Shown in pieces: positions 10,501 through 22,362 of a stretch of DNA of 64,000 nucleotides (positions are counted from its first letter, which is position 1; each line of letters opens with the position of its first letter). The DNA lies in contig CM043945.1 of NCBI GenBank assembly GCA_014529385.2, positions 96,078,612 through 96,142,611 of the forward strand. The letters are read 5' to 3'. A program made the translations under genes and the position numbers. The stretch is from Adiantum capillus-veneris (lineage: Eukaryota > Streptophyta > Polypodiopsida > Polypodiales > Pteridaceae). Below the pieces are notes generated by a model, which saw nothing but the letters and a program-made list of their open reading frames with translations, was not told where the DNA came from and searched no databases.

Positions 10501-13300
10501 ACATTGACCTTCAAACAATAGAGATAGATTCTTTCAATAGAGCTAGCTTGGACGAGTGGTGGACCTTCAAACCACCTTGGGCTAAAACCTCAATAACACA
10601 ATGGATAGTAGGTTGGACAAGTGTTAGATCTCTATCCCAAACCATCCACGCTATCAGAGTAGAGATAGGACTATTCAATAGAGCTAGCTTGGACAGATGG
10701 TGGACTTTCAAACCACCTTGGGCTAAAACCTCCATAACACAATGGTTAGTAGGTTGGACAAGTGATGGACCTCTGTCCCAAACCCTCCATGGTAGTAAAC
10801 AAAGTAGCTACACTCCATTCACACTTTAACCTTCAAACAATAGTGATAGATTCTTTCAATAGGGCTAGCTTGGATAGGTGGTGGATCTTCAAACAAGGCT
10901 TGGACCAAAACCTCCATAACACAATGGTTAGTAGGTTGGACAAGTGGTGGACGTCTGTCCCAAACCATCAATGGTAGTCAACATAGTAGCTCTACTCCAT
11001 TCACACATTGACCCTTAAACAATAGAGATATCTTTTTTCAATAGATCTATCTTGGACATGTGGTGGACCTTCAAACCATCTTGGGCTAGAAACTCAATAA
11101 CACAATGGATAGTAGGTTGGAAAAGCGTTGGACCTCTACCCCAAACCATCCACGTGATCAGACTAGAGATAGGACTATTCAATAGAACTAGCTTGAACAG
11201 GTGGTGGACCTTCAAACCACCTTGGACTAAAACCTTTATTACACAATGGTTAGTAGGTTGGAGAAGTGGTGGGCCTCTGCCCCAAACCATCCATGGTAGT
11301 AAACATAGTAGCTACACTCCATTCACAGATTGACCTTCAAACCACATAGGACTAAAACCTCCATAACACAATGGATATTAGGTTGGACAAGCGGTGGACC
11401 TCTACCCCAAACCATCCATGGTAGTGAACATAGTAGCTACACTCCATTCACACATTGACCTTCAAAGAATAGAGATAGCTTCTTTCAATAGAGTTATCTT
11501 AGACATGTGGTGGACCTTCAAACCACCTTGGGCTAAAAACTATATAACACAACGGATAGTAGGTTGGACAAGTGGTGGACGTCTACCCCAGACCATCCAT
11601 GGTAGTAAACATACTATCTACACTAAATTCACACATTGACCTTAAAAAAATAGAGATACAACTATTGTGAATAGAGCTAGCTTGGATAGGTGGTGGACCT
11701 TCAAACCACCTTGGGCTAAAACCTTCATAATACAAGGGATAGTAGGTTGGACAAGTTGTGTGCCTATGTCTCAAACCATCCATGGTAATAGATATAGTAC
11801 TCCATTCACACATTGACCTTGAAACATTAGAGATAGCTTAAACAGGTGGTCCACCTTGAAACCACCCTCGGCTAAAACCTCCATAACACAATGGATAGTA
11901 GGTTGGACAAGTGGTGGACCTCTACCCCATACTATCCATGGTAATAAACATTGTAGTTACACTCCATTCACACATTGACCTTCAAATAATAGAGATAGCT
12001 TCTTTCAATTGAGCTAGCTTGGACAGGTGGTGGATCTTAAAACAACCTTGGGCTAAAACCTCCATAACACAATGGATAGTAGATTGGACAAGTGGTGGAT
12101 CTCTTTCCCAAACCATCCATGGTAGTAAACAAAGTAGCTACACTCCATTCACACAGTGACCTTGAAACATTAGAGATATCTTCTGTCAATGGAGCTTGCT
12201 TGAACAGGTGGTGGACCTTCAAACAATCTTGGGCTAAAACCTCCATAACACAATGGATAGTAGGTTGTACAAGTGGTGGACCTCTGTCCCAAACCATCCA
12301 TGGTAGAAAAAAAAGTAGCTACACTCTATTTACACATTGAATTTGAAAGAATAGAGATAGATTTGTGCAATTTATCTATCTTGGACAGGTGGTGGACCTT
12401 CAAACCAACCTCGGCTAAAACCTCTAGAACACAATGGATAGTAGGTTGGACAAGTGGTGGATCTCTCTCCCAAACCATCCATAGTAATAAATCTAGTAGC
12501 TACACTCCATTCACAATATGACCTTCAAACAATAGAGATAGGACTATTCAATATAGCTAGCTTGGACAAATGCTGGACCTTTAAACCACCTTGGGCTAAA
12601 ACCTCCATAACACAATGATTAGTAGGTTGGACAAGGGGTGGACCTTTGTACAAATCCATCCATGGTAGTAAACATAGTAGCTACACTCCTTTCACACATT
12701 GACCTTGAAATAATAGAGATAGCTTCTTTCAATAGATCTAGCTTGGACAGGTGGTGGACCTTCAAACCACTTAGGGCAAAAACCTCCATAACACAATGGA
12801 TAGTAGGTTGGACAAGTAGTGAACCTCTTCCCCAAACCATCCATGCTAATAGAAATAGTAGCTACACTCCATTCACACATTGACCTTGAAACAACATAGA
12901 TAGCTTGTTTCAATAGAAATATCTTGGACAGGTGGTGGACCTTCAAACCACCTTGGGCTAAAACCTCCATAACACAATGGATAGTAGGTTGGACAAGGGG
13001 TGGACCTATGCCCCAAACCATCCATGGTAGTAAACATATTAGCTACACTCAATTAACATATTGACCTTAAAACAATAGAGATATCTTGTTTCAATAGAGT
13101 TAGCTTGGACAGGTGGTGGACCTTCAAGTCACCTTGGGCTAAAGCCTCCATAACATAATGGATAGTAGATTGGACAAGTGGTGGACCTTTGCCCCAAACC
13201 ATTCATGCTAATAGACATAGTAGCTACACTCCATTCACACATTGACCTTGAAACAATAGAGATAGCTTGTTTTAGTAGAGCTAGCTTGGACAAGTGGTGG
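3765..13300. repeat. Satellite array of ~180 bp and ~141 bp units
   Basis: About 9.5 kb of head-to-tail units, roughly 55 by spacing. Each unit contains the core TTGGACA(a/g)GTGGTGGACCTT twice: once before CAAACCACCTTGGGC and once, as ...GGACCTC, before TACCCCAAACCATCC. Two unit types alternate. The long type carries a GTAGTAAACATAGTAGCTAC segment. The short type has a TAGAGATAGGACTATTCAAT segment instead. Anchors near 8701, 8878, 9059, 9199, 9378, 9558 and 9700 show steps of about 180 and 140 bp. GGTGGT...ACCACC next to the first core can fold into a small hairpin. Short open frames occur on both strands (for example peptides with WWTFKPPWAK, or QGGLKVHHLSKL in reverse), but they are frames of the repeat with no independent support as genes. 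Confidence 0.93.
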
Positions 13301-13346
13301 ACTATATTATTTAGTAACAACTGAATTTTCTTTTTAAAAGGAAGAT

Positions 13347-14189
13347 ATGGCACCAAAAAGAAATGTTACAAGGGTGGATATCTCAATTGACTATACTTGC
13401 AATGATCAAAGGAATTGGTATCTGGATATACATGGTGTACTATTTCATAAGGTGCATCTATTTATTGCAAAGAAAGAGAATGATAGTCTATTTGAAGATG
13501 TTGGCCAAGTAGTGGAAGCCTCTATCTCTACAGTTGATGGTCATCCACAGGTAGAATGCATTGATATTGTACTCCCAATGAATCAAGAATTCCAATTATC
13601 TCCAGGAGCATATGCATTTTCACGCATGTCTCAAAATAAAGATGAGACAATGTTTTCTCGAGGATGAAAGTTTGAAGAGTCAACTCAAGGTGTTAGAGCA
13701 GATCAACTTCAAAGCTCCATCATAGCCACACTACAGGGAAAGAAGGTGAAAGCTTCACGACCACCTATAAACAAGAAATTCAAAGCGCAAAAAGTAGAAC
13801 CTAAGAAGAATAGTTCTATTTTGGATGTAGACAATGCATCTCTAGCATCCTCAACACAAGGTTCAACATCCAAGATGAGAATTGTGGATCCAGAAGCTCT
13901 AGAGGCAGAGGCCATGAAAGGACAAGATAAAGATACAGGTGGAATGAATAATTATATAAGCTATTTTCCTTTCCAATATAAGGAGTTTGATATCCCTCTT
14001 CAAAATTGTTGGCTGGCTCCTGATCACTATAATGTACGTACTATTGATGGACAACATGCTGAAAGCATGCTATTTGGATTTTCCCGGAGTACAACTAAGC
14101 TTGCAGCGTGTGCATATTTAATGCCTATTCAAAATGCAAAGGCAAAGAAGGGTACAATGGGCAATTCACCTTCACAAGGAGAAAATTGA
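13347..14189 (+). pseudogene. First coding segment of broken FCP1-like locus
   Basis: A frame opens with MAPKRNV right after the satellite edge and an acceptor-like TTTTTAAAAG. It runs to a TGA at 13665-13667 and then continues in the same frame to 14189. The first ~100 residues contain WYLDIHGVLFHK, which faintly resembles the DxxG(x)L phosphatase motif seen further down the locus. The second part is Lys/Ser-rich and then ends in a more ordered stretch (YISYFPFQYKEFDIPL). I recognise no family with confidence. Position and strand suggest that it is the N-terminal part of the same gene as the domains at 16.3 and 18.0 kb. Confidence 0.4.
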
Positions 14190-14232
14190 GTCTCTTGATT
14201 TTCCATGGTCCATCTATGTGGTGAACCTATAG

Positions 14233-14928
14233 ATGGAAGAAAATCTCTACTTGAAGCGCCACTTCAACAACCAAATTCCTATTGGCTTATGCATGTTAGA
14301 CTTGACAAAACACTATGGGGACAACTTGCAGTGGAGTGAGGAGATATTTAGCAATGCTTTGGATGGGATGTTGGCTATTTTTGAAGGCTCAATTGATCCT
14401 GGATTTGTGTTTCTTGCTTTTGTAGATTTCTCTAAACTCACAAAATTGCAATGTGCATTCCAGAGTATGGGATATAATGTGAGCTACCATTGTTGTGGTG
14501 TCTTGCATCACTTTACATTAGCACCTTGCAAAGGAGCAATTCAATTCTTTGTGGTTATTGCCTTCATGGGACAAGGTAATGCATTTGAAGACCTGAGAAG
14601 GAGATCAAAACAACATCCCCTAGTTGATTGTTCTTTGCTTCAAGTAGAAAATGAAGGCATGTCAAATTTGCAATATTTGGAAGCCAAAAAGAGTTTTTGT
14701 CAAGCACTACATTCATACATACTGTTTTGAAGATTGCAAGCTTGTAGATCTCTTTAGTGATGGCTCTTTGGTTGCACAAGAAGGATTACAACAAAAAAAA
14801 GATGTCATCTGCTTAGTTGAGAGCGCGCAAGAGCAAGGAACCTTAGCAACTAGGCTTCTCGAATTTGCTAAGGCCCATGTTGATATAGAAAAGTGGGCTG
14901 GCCTTCAAGATCAACAACCTACTTTGTA
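14233..14928 (+). pseudogene. Second coding segment of broken FCP1-like locus, unknown domain
   Basis: Frame 14233-14730 (165 residues) has an alternating hydrophobic pattern typical of a folded domain (GFVFLAFVDFSKL, CGVLHHFTLAP, IQFFVVIAFMGQG). The frame then shifts by +1 or -1 near 14650-14700. Residues continue in the frame ending at 14928 (KLVDLFSDGSLVAQEGL, LATRLLEFAKAHVDIEKW). The two frames overlap in a way that fits one frameshifted gene rather than two genes. The family is unknown to me. It lies between the start-like segment at 13.35 kb and the phosphatase-like domain at 16.3 kb. Confidence 0.4.
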
Positions 14929-16118
14929 ATTAGCTGACAATGTGCCCATCAGAGAAGAGATTTCTCCACCGAAAGAAGAAGAAGGAGAAGAAGACCAACC
15001 TCCTTTGTCAATGGAGGCCTACTTGGACGTGGAAGGACGTATGTTTTGAACTTCTTGTATATGTTAACATCTATTCTTGTTGATTTGATACTCTTAATGT
15101 TAGGTTTTGTTTTATGTAGTATTTTTTGAGTCCATCTTTTTCATCTTCAAGAATTAAAGGCTTAAATGTAGAGAATAATCTTATAATTTTTGAGTGATGA
15201 ATCCTTAGATTAAAAAAAAACACTAGCCCAGACTTAAGAGCTTGAATTGATGAGTTTTAGACCTTGTACTATCCCCTTTATTTTATACTTTCAAGGCTAG
15301 CATGGGTAGGTGAACCATACATAGATCCCAATCTCGAGAAGTGTGTTAGACCTTCAAACAACCCCATATAGCTTGGACAAGTGGTGGACCTTCCATGGAG
15401 GCTAATTCAAACAAGTGTGGTGGTGAACCTTCTGTGGAGTCTAATTGTGGTAGACTTAAAACAATAGCCACTTTCTTGCACTGGCTTGGACAAGTGGGTA
15501 GACCTTGCTTCTATTAAGGTCTCTATTGAGAGAAGAATTGAATATAGAAGAAGAGAGAGATTAACTAGGCATAGATTTGTAAATTTGTAGAAAAGGGAAA
15601 CGTGCTGGATTACAAAAATACCTCTCATTGTACAAATGTCCAAAACGTCCAAAATTAACACCTTTGGATAAAGGCTTATCTTTAGACATTAAATCAAGAG
15701 GTTATGGCTATGCATGTGTTGAGACTATTGGTCGACTTGAATGAGGAGACACATAGTTTGTTGACTATGACTTTATTTGATGTTTTCAAGTATTTATATG
15801 GATAGACGTCTTAATTACATGTGTTAATATAACTTTTAATGGATCAAATCTCAATCAAGTAAATCATGGTTGTTGTTAACTTTATGTGGCCTTCAATATT
15901 CACTTAAGTACTAATATTTATTAAAGTGTAGGGTGTACAAGTTTGCCACAAAACTTATTGTAGTATAGACTAGTGTTGCCTTGTGTACCAACACTTGCAA
16001 GTATTATAATATGGATTTTACCTTGAATAGACTCCTAAGTTCAACTTCCACATGTTTAAAATTGGTGATTTAAATTCTACTGATTTTTGAGAAACCAATG
16101 TTATTTGTGTTTTTTAGA
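14929..16118. other. Intron or spacer with dispersed copies of the satellite core motif
   Basis: No continuing frame. Copies of the satellite core occur singly: GCTTGGACAAGTGGTGGACC at 15371, a diverged copy near 15408 and another near 15483. The end, TTTGTGTTTTTTAG at about 16118, is a good splice acceptor for the next coding segment. Confidence 0.5.
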
Positions 16119-17236
16119 TTCGCAAATTGGGATAGATAAGGCCCCTGTGTTTGAGTCCGCAATTGTTGAACCCCTTGATTCTATTATTTTTGACATGCCT
16201 ACTCCAACAATACAACCTACTTCAAAAGAGACTAAAATGTCTGCTTAAGAGCCATTTCCATTTGTTGCTACTTCATCTAGTGCAGATGTTGAGGAATCCA
16301 TATTCACAATTCTTTTGGACTTAAATGGTATGCTATTGAAATGTTCCCCTAAGCTGTCCTCACACCACCAGCCAGTGCAACTAGATCCAAAAAGATATGT
16401 TATACTTAGGCCAGGTTGCATCCAATTCTTGAAGTCTATATTAGAGAGGTTTAATGTTGCAATTTGGTCGACGTCTACTTAGGAACAATGTGCTTCAAAT
16501 TCTTAAAGCAATAGAGAGCTTAGCAAAAGGTACATTGACTTTCTTTGCAATTTGGAATCCAGAAGGTTGCTACATTTGTCAAAGCAATAAATTATTTAGA
16601 CCTGACAATCCAACCATTGAGGCAATGTTCAAGCCTCTAGCTGCAAACAATTGTATTTTTCCATCCCAATTTGATGGTGAAAAATTGGTTGAAAATATGC
16701 TCTTGGAGGAGTTGTCTTCCTACTTGTTTGAGCTGGATGAGACAAGGGATGTGCGGAATTTCATCGCCTCTAATTGTTACAGACAGCCAGCATTGACAAC
16801 TGCGAGTGAATATAAAGAAATCAAAGATAATTGGAAGCAAAAAAATGATGCTTGGTCAGCCAAGGTGTTCTTTACAAGAAGGATAACTCCTGCAAAATAT
16901 GACAAAGGTGAAGCTATCCTTGAAGGCAAACACAATCGAGCAAGTGAAGGCAAACACAATCGAGCAAGTGACAAAGGTGAAGCTATCCTTGAAGGCAAAC
17001 ACAATCGAGCAAGTGACAAAACCGACAACAATGACATCAGACGAGCCCAGATACAAGAGATACTGGAAAAGGAAGGTACAACTATTGAAATCATGAAGGT
17101 ACCACAATTGATCAATCTAGCTAGGCAATTGGGATGTACTACAAAGGGACCATTGAAGGCAACCACTGCAAAGGCTTATATAAGAAAGTTCAAAGCTGAT
17201 AACAACCTTCTAAGGCTAAATAAAACACACCCCTAA
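16119..17236 (+). pseudogene. FCP1/NIF-like phosphatase domain 1 plus basic C-terminal region (frameshifted)
   Basis: A frame with one TAA (about 16247) reads into ILLDLNGMLLK (16309-16341), then RPGCIQFLKSILERFNVAIWS. These match the two N-terminal blocks of the FCP1/SCP (NIF) HAD-phosphatase fold. The frame is lost near 16470 and continues in the 16454-17236 frame with NVLQILKAIES, FFAIWNPEGC, an IFPSQFDG block and an Asp/Glu-rich helix like the family's C-terminal part. The active-site second Asp is Asn, as in a plant subgroup with DLNG. Substrate and activity are therefore uncertain. After the domain come tandem 15-residue repeats and a SAP-like stretch (KVPQLINLARQLG). The frameshift and stops indicate a pseudogene unless splicing avoids them. 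Confidence 0.6.
16901..17014 (+). repeat. In-frame coding repeat, 45 + 24 + 45 bp
   Basis: Encodes DKGEAILEGKHNRAS, then the partial copy EGKHNRAS, then the full unit again. The copies at 16901-16945, 16946-16969 and 16970-17014 are identical where they overlap, and all lengths are multiples of three. This is a recent duplication within the coding frame. Confidence 0.85.
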
Positions 17237-17860
17237 GGTATCTTTCATGACTTGAACCTTGTTTCACATACTTGAATATACATGTGCATGGTATCAAATT
17301 TTTCTTTTTGTTTCTTCTTGCATGTTTTTTTTAAAAAAAATCTAGATATCCCATGGAGCAAGCTTGGACAGGTGGTGGACCTTTTGGTAAAGCCCCTCAT
17401 GTGAAACATATCACAAGTCCTCCATGTAGTGAGAAGGAAAACATTTAACAAAGAGCCTAAGAGGTTGGACAGGTGCTGGACCTTGCACCTTTTCTCCCAT
17501 TCCCAATCTAGTCTAGCTATCCACTATATTGTATGAAGTGTAGCTTGAACAAGTGGTAGACCTTGAAACAAGAGACCCCTCATCATCAATCCTAGTTTGG
17601 ACCTATGGTAGATCTTACTTTTTTCCCATTTATAGTGGAGCCTAGCCTAGCCAAGTGGTAGACCTTACTTTTTTGAATGCTTCAAAGAAGCATAGCTTGG
17701 AGAAATGGTAAATCTTTGTAAGGTTTCAATTGGGATTTGTTTATAGCAGTGAGGATGGACTTTGGCATCTAATAATACCACAGTGTAGAAAATGTAGAAA
17801 CTATTTGTATTCTTTGAAATATAATAAATTTCTTGTTTTTCAATTGCAGAGTCATCACTA
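17237..17860. other. Spacer with a run of single satellite-core copies
   Basis: Six copies of the core, at different degrees of decay, follow one another at 50-100 bp intervals: 17361 (close match to TTGGACAGGTGGTGGACCTT), 17463, 17541, 17592, 17641 and 17692. Between them the sequence differs, so they are not whole satellite units. The 3' end, TTTTTCAATTGCAG at about 17850, is acceptor-like and precedes the next coding segment. Confidence 0.6.
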
Positions 17861-18535
17861 CAAGAAAGTGGGTTGACTATCTGTAGGCATGATTTGAAGG
17901 AAGGTTTTGAAGCACCCCCAACGAACCTCATCCAAGGCCTTGTCGTATATATCAATCACCTCCTTGTCACCTACCACTTCTTGTCAAGAATATCAAAAGA
18001 GTGCTTGTTTTGGACCTTGAAGGACTGCTTTTGAAGACAGTTGAAACAAAACATGGAGATTCTATGCCATCGAATACTTTGAGCTGTGGATATGGAGTTG
18101 CTATAACCTAACAAGAGTGCAACACATCACACAAAAATATTTCCCAAATCATTATAGCAAGTTCAAGATCTTGATGAGTAACATGTGTTGCCAAAATCCA
18201 AACATCATGTTAGGATTTAGAAGGGTTTATCATAAAAACTTGAGCGATAGTTGGAAGATGTTTGAGGACTTGGATGCAAAATAATACCTTGATTTTTTTA
18301 TGATAGTACATATAGGATGATGTGGAATATGCAAGGAACATATCTTATATTTCCAAAGATATGGAGGCAAACACCTGAGCAGCTTCAAAGATTCTTGCAA
18401 GAAACGATTATTCCATGGTTACTTGGATGGTTGTATGCAAGAGACAAGAGAGATTATACCCGTAACACAATTGTAAATCAGTATAGTGATCTTGAGACAA
18501 ATCATGTCCTTCATGTGTACGTGTCAAGGCAATAA
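17851..18535 (+). pseudogene. FCP1/NIF-like phosphatase domain 2 (broken)
   Basis: LLVKNIKRVLVLDLEGLLLKT (core Asp codon at 18012) is a second copy of the N-terminal phosphatase block, here with DLEG. In shifted frames follow an FELWIWS block, then FPNHYSKFKILMSNMCCQNP, and YDSTYRMMWNMQGTYLIFPKIW with QRFLQETIIPWLLGWLYA, ending in a stop at 18533-18535. These match the order of the NIF fold, including the late (D)DS and IFP blocks. Frame changes near 18050 and a TAA near 18282 break the gene. Two such domains in one locus could be a fusion or a tandem duplication. Confidence 0.55.
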
Positions 18536-18639
18536 CATTAAAGAAGGTTGACAATGATCCTTTTTATGGCCAGATGATGTCCTTTTAGTATGATGTGTAT
18601 TTGTATTACTATATAGTTCAAAGGTTATTTTAAAACAAA

Positions 18640-19080
18640 GATGTGTCAATTTGATGAACACTTGCATGGAGTGCACCCTACTCTAAGGGGACTTGCATGT
18701 ATTCTACAGGGTATCCTATTATAAAAAAATTTATTTGTACACGGAGTGCACCCTTCTCTAAGGGGACTTCCATATATTACTCCAGTGTATAGTATTATAA
18801 GGAGAATCCTATGTGATGGATCGTGCTCTATTCTAAGGGACTTGTAATGGAGTGCACTCTACTCTAAGAGGACTTCCATGTATTACTAGAGTGTATTCAA
18901 TTACAAGAAGAATCCAATGTAATGACAAAGCATCCTGCTTTAGAACAAAAATGTGTCGATCAACTATACCCTAGTCTAAGGGGACTTCACTAAATTACTA
19001 GAGTGTATTCAAGTCTAAGGAGATTTCAATGTACTTCTAGATTGCATCTTGTTTTTGGGGACTCATTTTACTAGATTATG
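18640..19080. repeat. Degenerate tandem repeat (CTCTAAGGGGACTTCCATGTATTA type)
   Basis: The block GAGTGCACCCTACTCTAAGG plus GACTTCCATGTATTACT recurs near 18669, 18739, 18825, 18850, 18970 and 19010, with spacings of about 40-110 bp and many changes. No coding potential. Confidence 0.65.
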
Positions 19081-20280
19081 ATTGTGTTTCATCATGATAT
19101 ATTTAAAAATATTTATTTTTGTTCTTTAGCAATTCTATATCATTCCATATCAAGGTTGCATCCATTTGTAACTAGGAGAAACTTATGTTTGATATCAAAA
19201 TAAACCTTACAAGTATGGAATGGAGAATTCATGGATGTGCAAGAAATATCTTGGTATTGGTACGCATGTTTACCTAAAACATTTATTTTTGTGTCCTTCA
19301 TATAAAAGATTTTTAGAACCTACAAGTCTTTGAAAGGAAAAATATAAAGTCTAATTGTTTACATTGAGAGAAAAGAAATCATGGACTTTGAATTGTGTGA
19401 GAGACCTTGTTTGTGGAGAAAAATGTTTGAATCAAGAATGGTTATTTTACATCCTCCATGTAAGAGAGTTTTGGAAACTAAAATATGCTGAGAGGAAAAC
19501 CATGGAGTCTAAGTGCATGTATTGAGATGTCAATGTATGCATGCATATCTTTATTAGAGTCTACGCATAATTGGATGCTTCTGGACGTTAACTTCTCCAA
19601 TTTGTTATAAAATAACATATTTAATGTTTTCTTGTGGGTAGTATTTATTTCACTATATATGTTTTAGGATAATTTCCTGAACTTCAAATTAAACATTCTA
19701 CTTTGCTATGGAGAAGTACTTAGAGAAATTTTTATGTAAACACGTTTGCTTACCCTTTCACTAATTGTAGCTTAGATAAGAAGTGGACTTTGCATTCCTC
19801 CATAGCCTATCTTAGACAAATGCACCTTGAAACTAGCCCTCCTATGTTGCAATTGACATATGCTACACATTTTATAAATGGCTCGTACCTTAAGTGAAGA
19901 ATTTCTAGATTAGAGGTGTGTGTTGCTTTGATGCCATGCACAAGTGGGTTTATTTCTCAATGGGTGCTAGCTTGGACAAGTGGTGGACCTTGAATCAAAA
20001 ATTCAGGTCCTCCATTTGACCTTAGCTTGAACAAGTTGTGGGCCTTCAAACCAATGTCTCCATGTTAAGATAAGTTGTAGGTAGGACAATAGAGTATAAA
20101 CAATGAAAATGGAATCAATGTACTAGTCTCTTGATGGTGCAACCACCCAAAACCATAATTTTTCTTGGCCAATGTTTCTTTCAAATGTTTAGTCTAGTAC
20201 AAAACGTCAACACCTTGTACATGATATATTGAAAAGCTGTCCAATCTGGGAATTGGGATTTTCCCACTTTACCTAATATG
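19081..20280. other. Gene-free stretch with three late copies of the satellite core
   Basis: No frame that I can support. Copies of the core sit near 19769 (diverged), 19967 (TTGGACAAGTGGTGGACCTT, exact) and 20025 (diverged). The exact copy lies about 6.7 kb beyond the end of the satellite array. Confidence 0.55.
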
Positions 20281-20780
20281 GTCTTAAAACACAAATCACA
20301 AAAAATTCAAATATTCCATAAATAAATCACAAAAACTGTAAAAAATTCATATAAAGTCACAAGAAAATAATAAAAACTCAAAAATTGATTGGAAAAAATC
20401 CAATAGATCATAAAACCTTGAAAAATTCCATAAAAATACTAAAATTCACGAAAACTATAGAAAATTCACAAAAAAAATTTGTAAAATAAAACAAAACTTT
20501 CCTTTAAAAGTCATTAAAAATCATAAAAGTAATTAAAAATTTAGAAAATTCAAAATTTCACAAAATATTAAGAAAAATAAAAAGAAAGTCATCGAAAGTA
20601 CCAGAAAAAGCTAGAAAGACCCAGAAAAGGGGAAAAAAAAAGCAAAGCCAGAGAATCACACCAAACAAACCACGCAGAAGCGAACGAGTCAAAAGAAAGA
20701 AAAGCCAGGAAGTGTACCACAAAAACAAACCGCAAAAAAGCCAGAAGAGCCGCAAACCGAGCAAACAACGGAACAGTCAA
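20281..20780. repeat. A-rich low-complexity region
   Basis: Many short CACAAAAA/TAAAAATTC runs, then an AGAAAGCC/CCAGAAAAG-rich part to about 20780. The reverse frames give Phe/Leu-rich pseudo-ORFs that I do not regard as genes. Confidence 0.6.
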
Positions 20781-21147
20781 AAATAGATGGAGAATACCCG
20801 CAAAAGGCGAGCAAAAAGGCCAACTTGGAGCAGTGGAGTGTCAGTCAAATTTCAAAAATTCTGCAAGCTAGAAATTGGCTAGTGCAATAATTGCACTACA
20901 AATTGAGCTTCCATAAACAGACACAAATCTCGATGGATTGCAAATTAGGCTATTCAAGGCCCAGATTTTCATTGTTTCAAAAGGTTGCAATCAATTGCTA
21001 GAGTTAATCAACTCTTGTGAGTCTAAAGAGCACTCAATTGCAAAAGTGATTTGGCACACACAGTTTTATCAAAATCGAGCAGCAAAAATTCAGCTAATCA
21101 ATACCAAAATCTGCTAGGAGAGAGTCTTTACATAACCAATCGACATG

Positions 21148-22225
21148 GACTCATCTCGAGCTGAGAGTTCAAGTACAACAGAGCAAGTCAGTAGCAGTGG
21201 CAATACAGGTACAACTGCAACAGAGTAGATTTTACAGTTATATGGCTATAATAGAGATAAAGTCTTATATGCAGATTCAAAAGGCCATAGATACTTGATG
21301 AGCAATAAAAGCAGCACAGGAGCCAAGATTCTATTGATCAGAGTAAATCCAAATTCAGGGAACTCCCAGATGCTCACAGACTTTAGTGGAGCCAGGTATT
21401 GCAAGCTCAAAGATGAAGTGCAGATAGAAGTGCAAAAAATTGACCCAAGTGGTTATCCACAAATTTGCACAAACCAGCAAAACATACAGCTGGTGCATAT
21501 GCAATCAGGGTCATTGTACAAAAAATACAGTGGTCAGATCTATAGTTGAGAACTAGAATTGCAAGATCCAACATATCAACCAATAGAATCCAATCTAATT
21601 GGAGAATCGAGCCAAAGACGGTATAAAGGTCTAGACGAAGCATTCTACATCTAGATGCTTAGTGTTTTAAAAGAAAATGCCGACAACTTGGCAAGCACAA
21701 AAACAAAAGCTCCTCAGCAAGAGCTTGACATGACAGAACCAAATGAAATACCACCAGTCATGGCGGTATTGCTCAAATTGTGGACGAAAAGGTGGAATTT
21801 TTTTTGAAGATTGTCAAAGAAATCCAGACAATAGGGATACATTAACAACTGCCAAGCAAGGTACGAAGAAAATTGGAAGTGCGAATCTCGATGTAAGTGC
21901 ATTTAGCTTGTCACTTTTAATGCAATCGGATGATTCTGCATTACCATTAAAAGCACCAATAAAAACACTACAAGTTCAAAGTCAACATAAAGATGCACAG
22001 GCACCTGAAAAGCTTAAAATTGATCCTTTGAACAACAAATTCCTGCATGAATTTGGTCAAGGTGTCCAGATATCACCGAATGTTGAAAAGACTGTTAGGT
22101 TTGCAAATGATTCTGCATCCACTGCCACAAGTGTGCAATCATTCACGAGTCTAAGGGAGACATCAAACAGAATGTTGTTAGCCTTGTATGGTACACATAA
22201 TTCATATTCACACTATGTAGACTAA
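21148..22225 (+). pseudogene. Gag-like N-terminal region of the retroelement
   Basis: The frame from MDSSRAESSS contains stops at 21226 (TAG), 21547 (TGA) and about 21652 (TAG), all in one frame, and then shifts near 21800. The stops follow contexts where a C-to-T change of CAG or CGA would create them. The sequence is polar and Gln/Ser-rich with no zinc knuckle. It is assigned to gag by position only. Confidence 0.35.
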
Positions 22226-22362
22226 AAAGGAAACTGTACAAAAAGGATCAACGAGTGTTTGAACGGCCCACATACCAACTCATAGAAGTGAGTCCAATGA
22301 TAGATAAAAAAGGATAGTTCATTTCAGAGCAAAGAATCTATTATAGCCCATCCTCTTTAGAG

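Noticed and set aside
3765-13300. Dozens of 60-120 residue open frames on both strands (WWTFKPPWAK and QGGLKVHHLSKL types)
   Set aside because: They are frames of the satellite unit. Their starts and ends shift with unit type, they occur on both strands, and there is no promoter, intron or domain evidence. A translated repeat protein cannot be fully excluded but has no support here.
3765-13300. CRISPR-like or centromere assignment for the array
   Set aside because: The units are long, diverged and without unique spacers, so this is not CRISPR. Centromere function cannot be judged from sequence alone.
13380-13445. A third FCP1 active-site motif (WYLDIHGVLFHK)
   Set aside because: Only a faint match, and the following conserved blocks are absent; mentioned but not called as a domain.
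20558-20780. Phe/Leu-rich minus-strand peptides that look membrane-like
   Set aside because: Reverse translation of an A-rich low-complexity stretch; no start context and no family.
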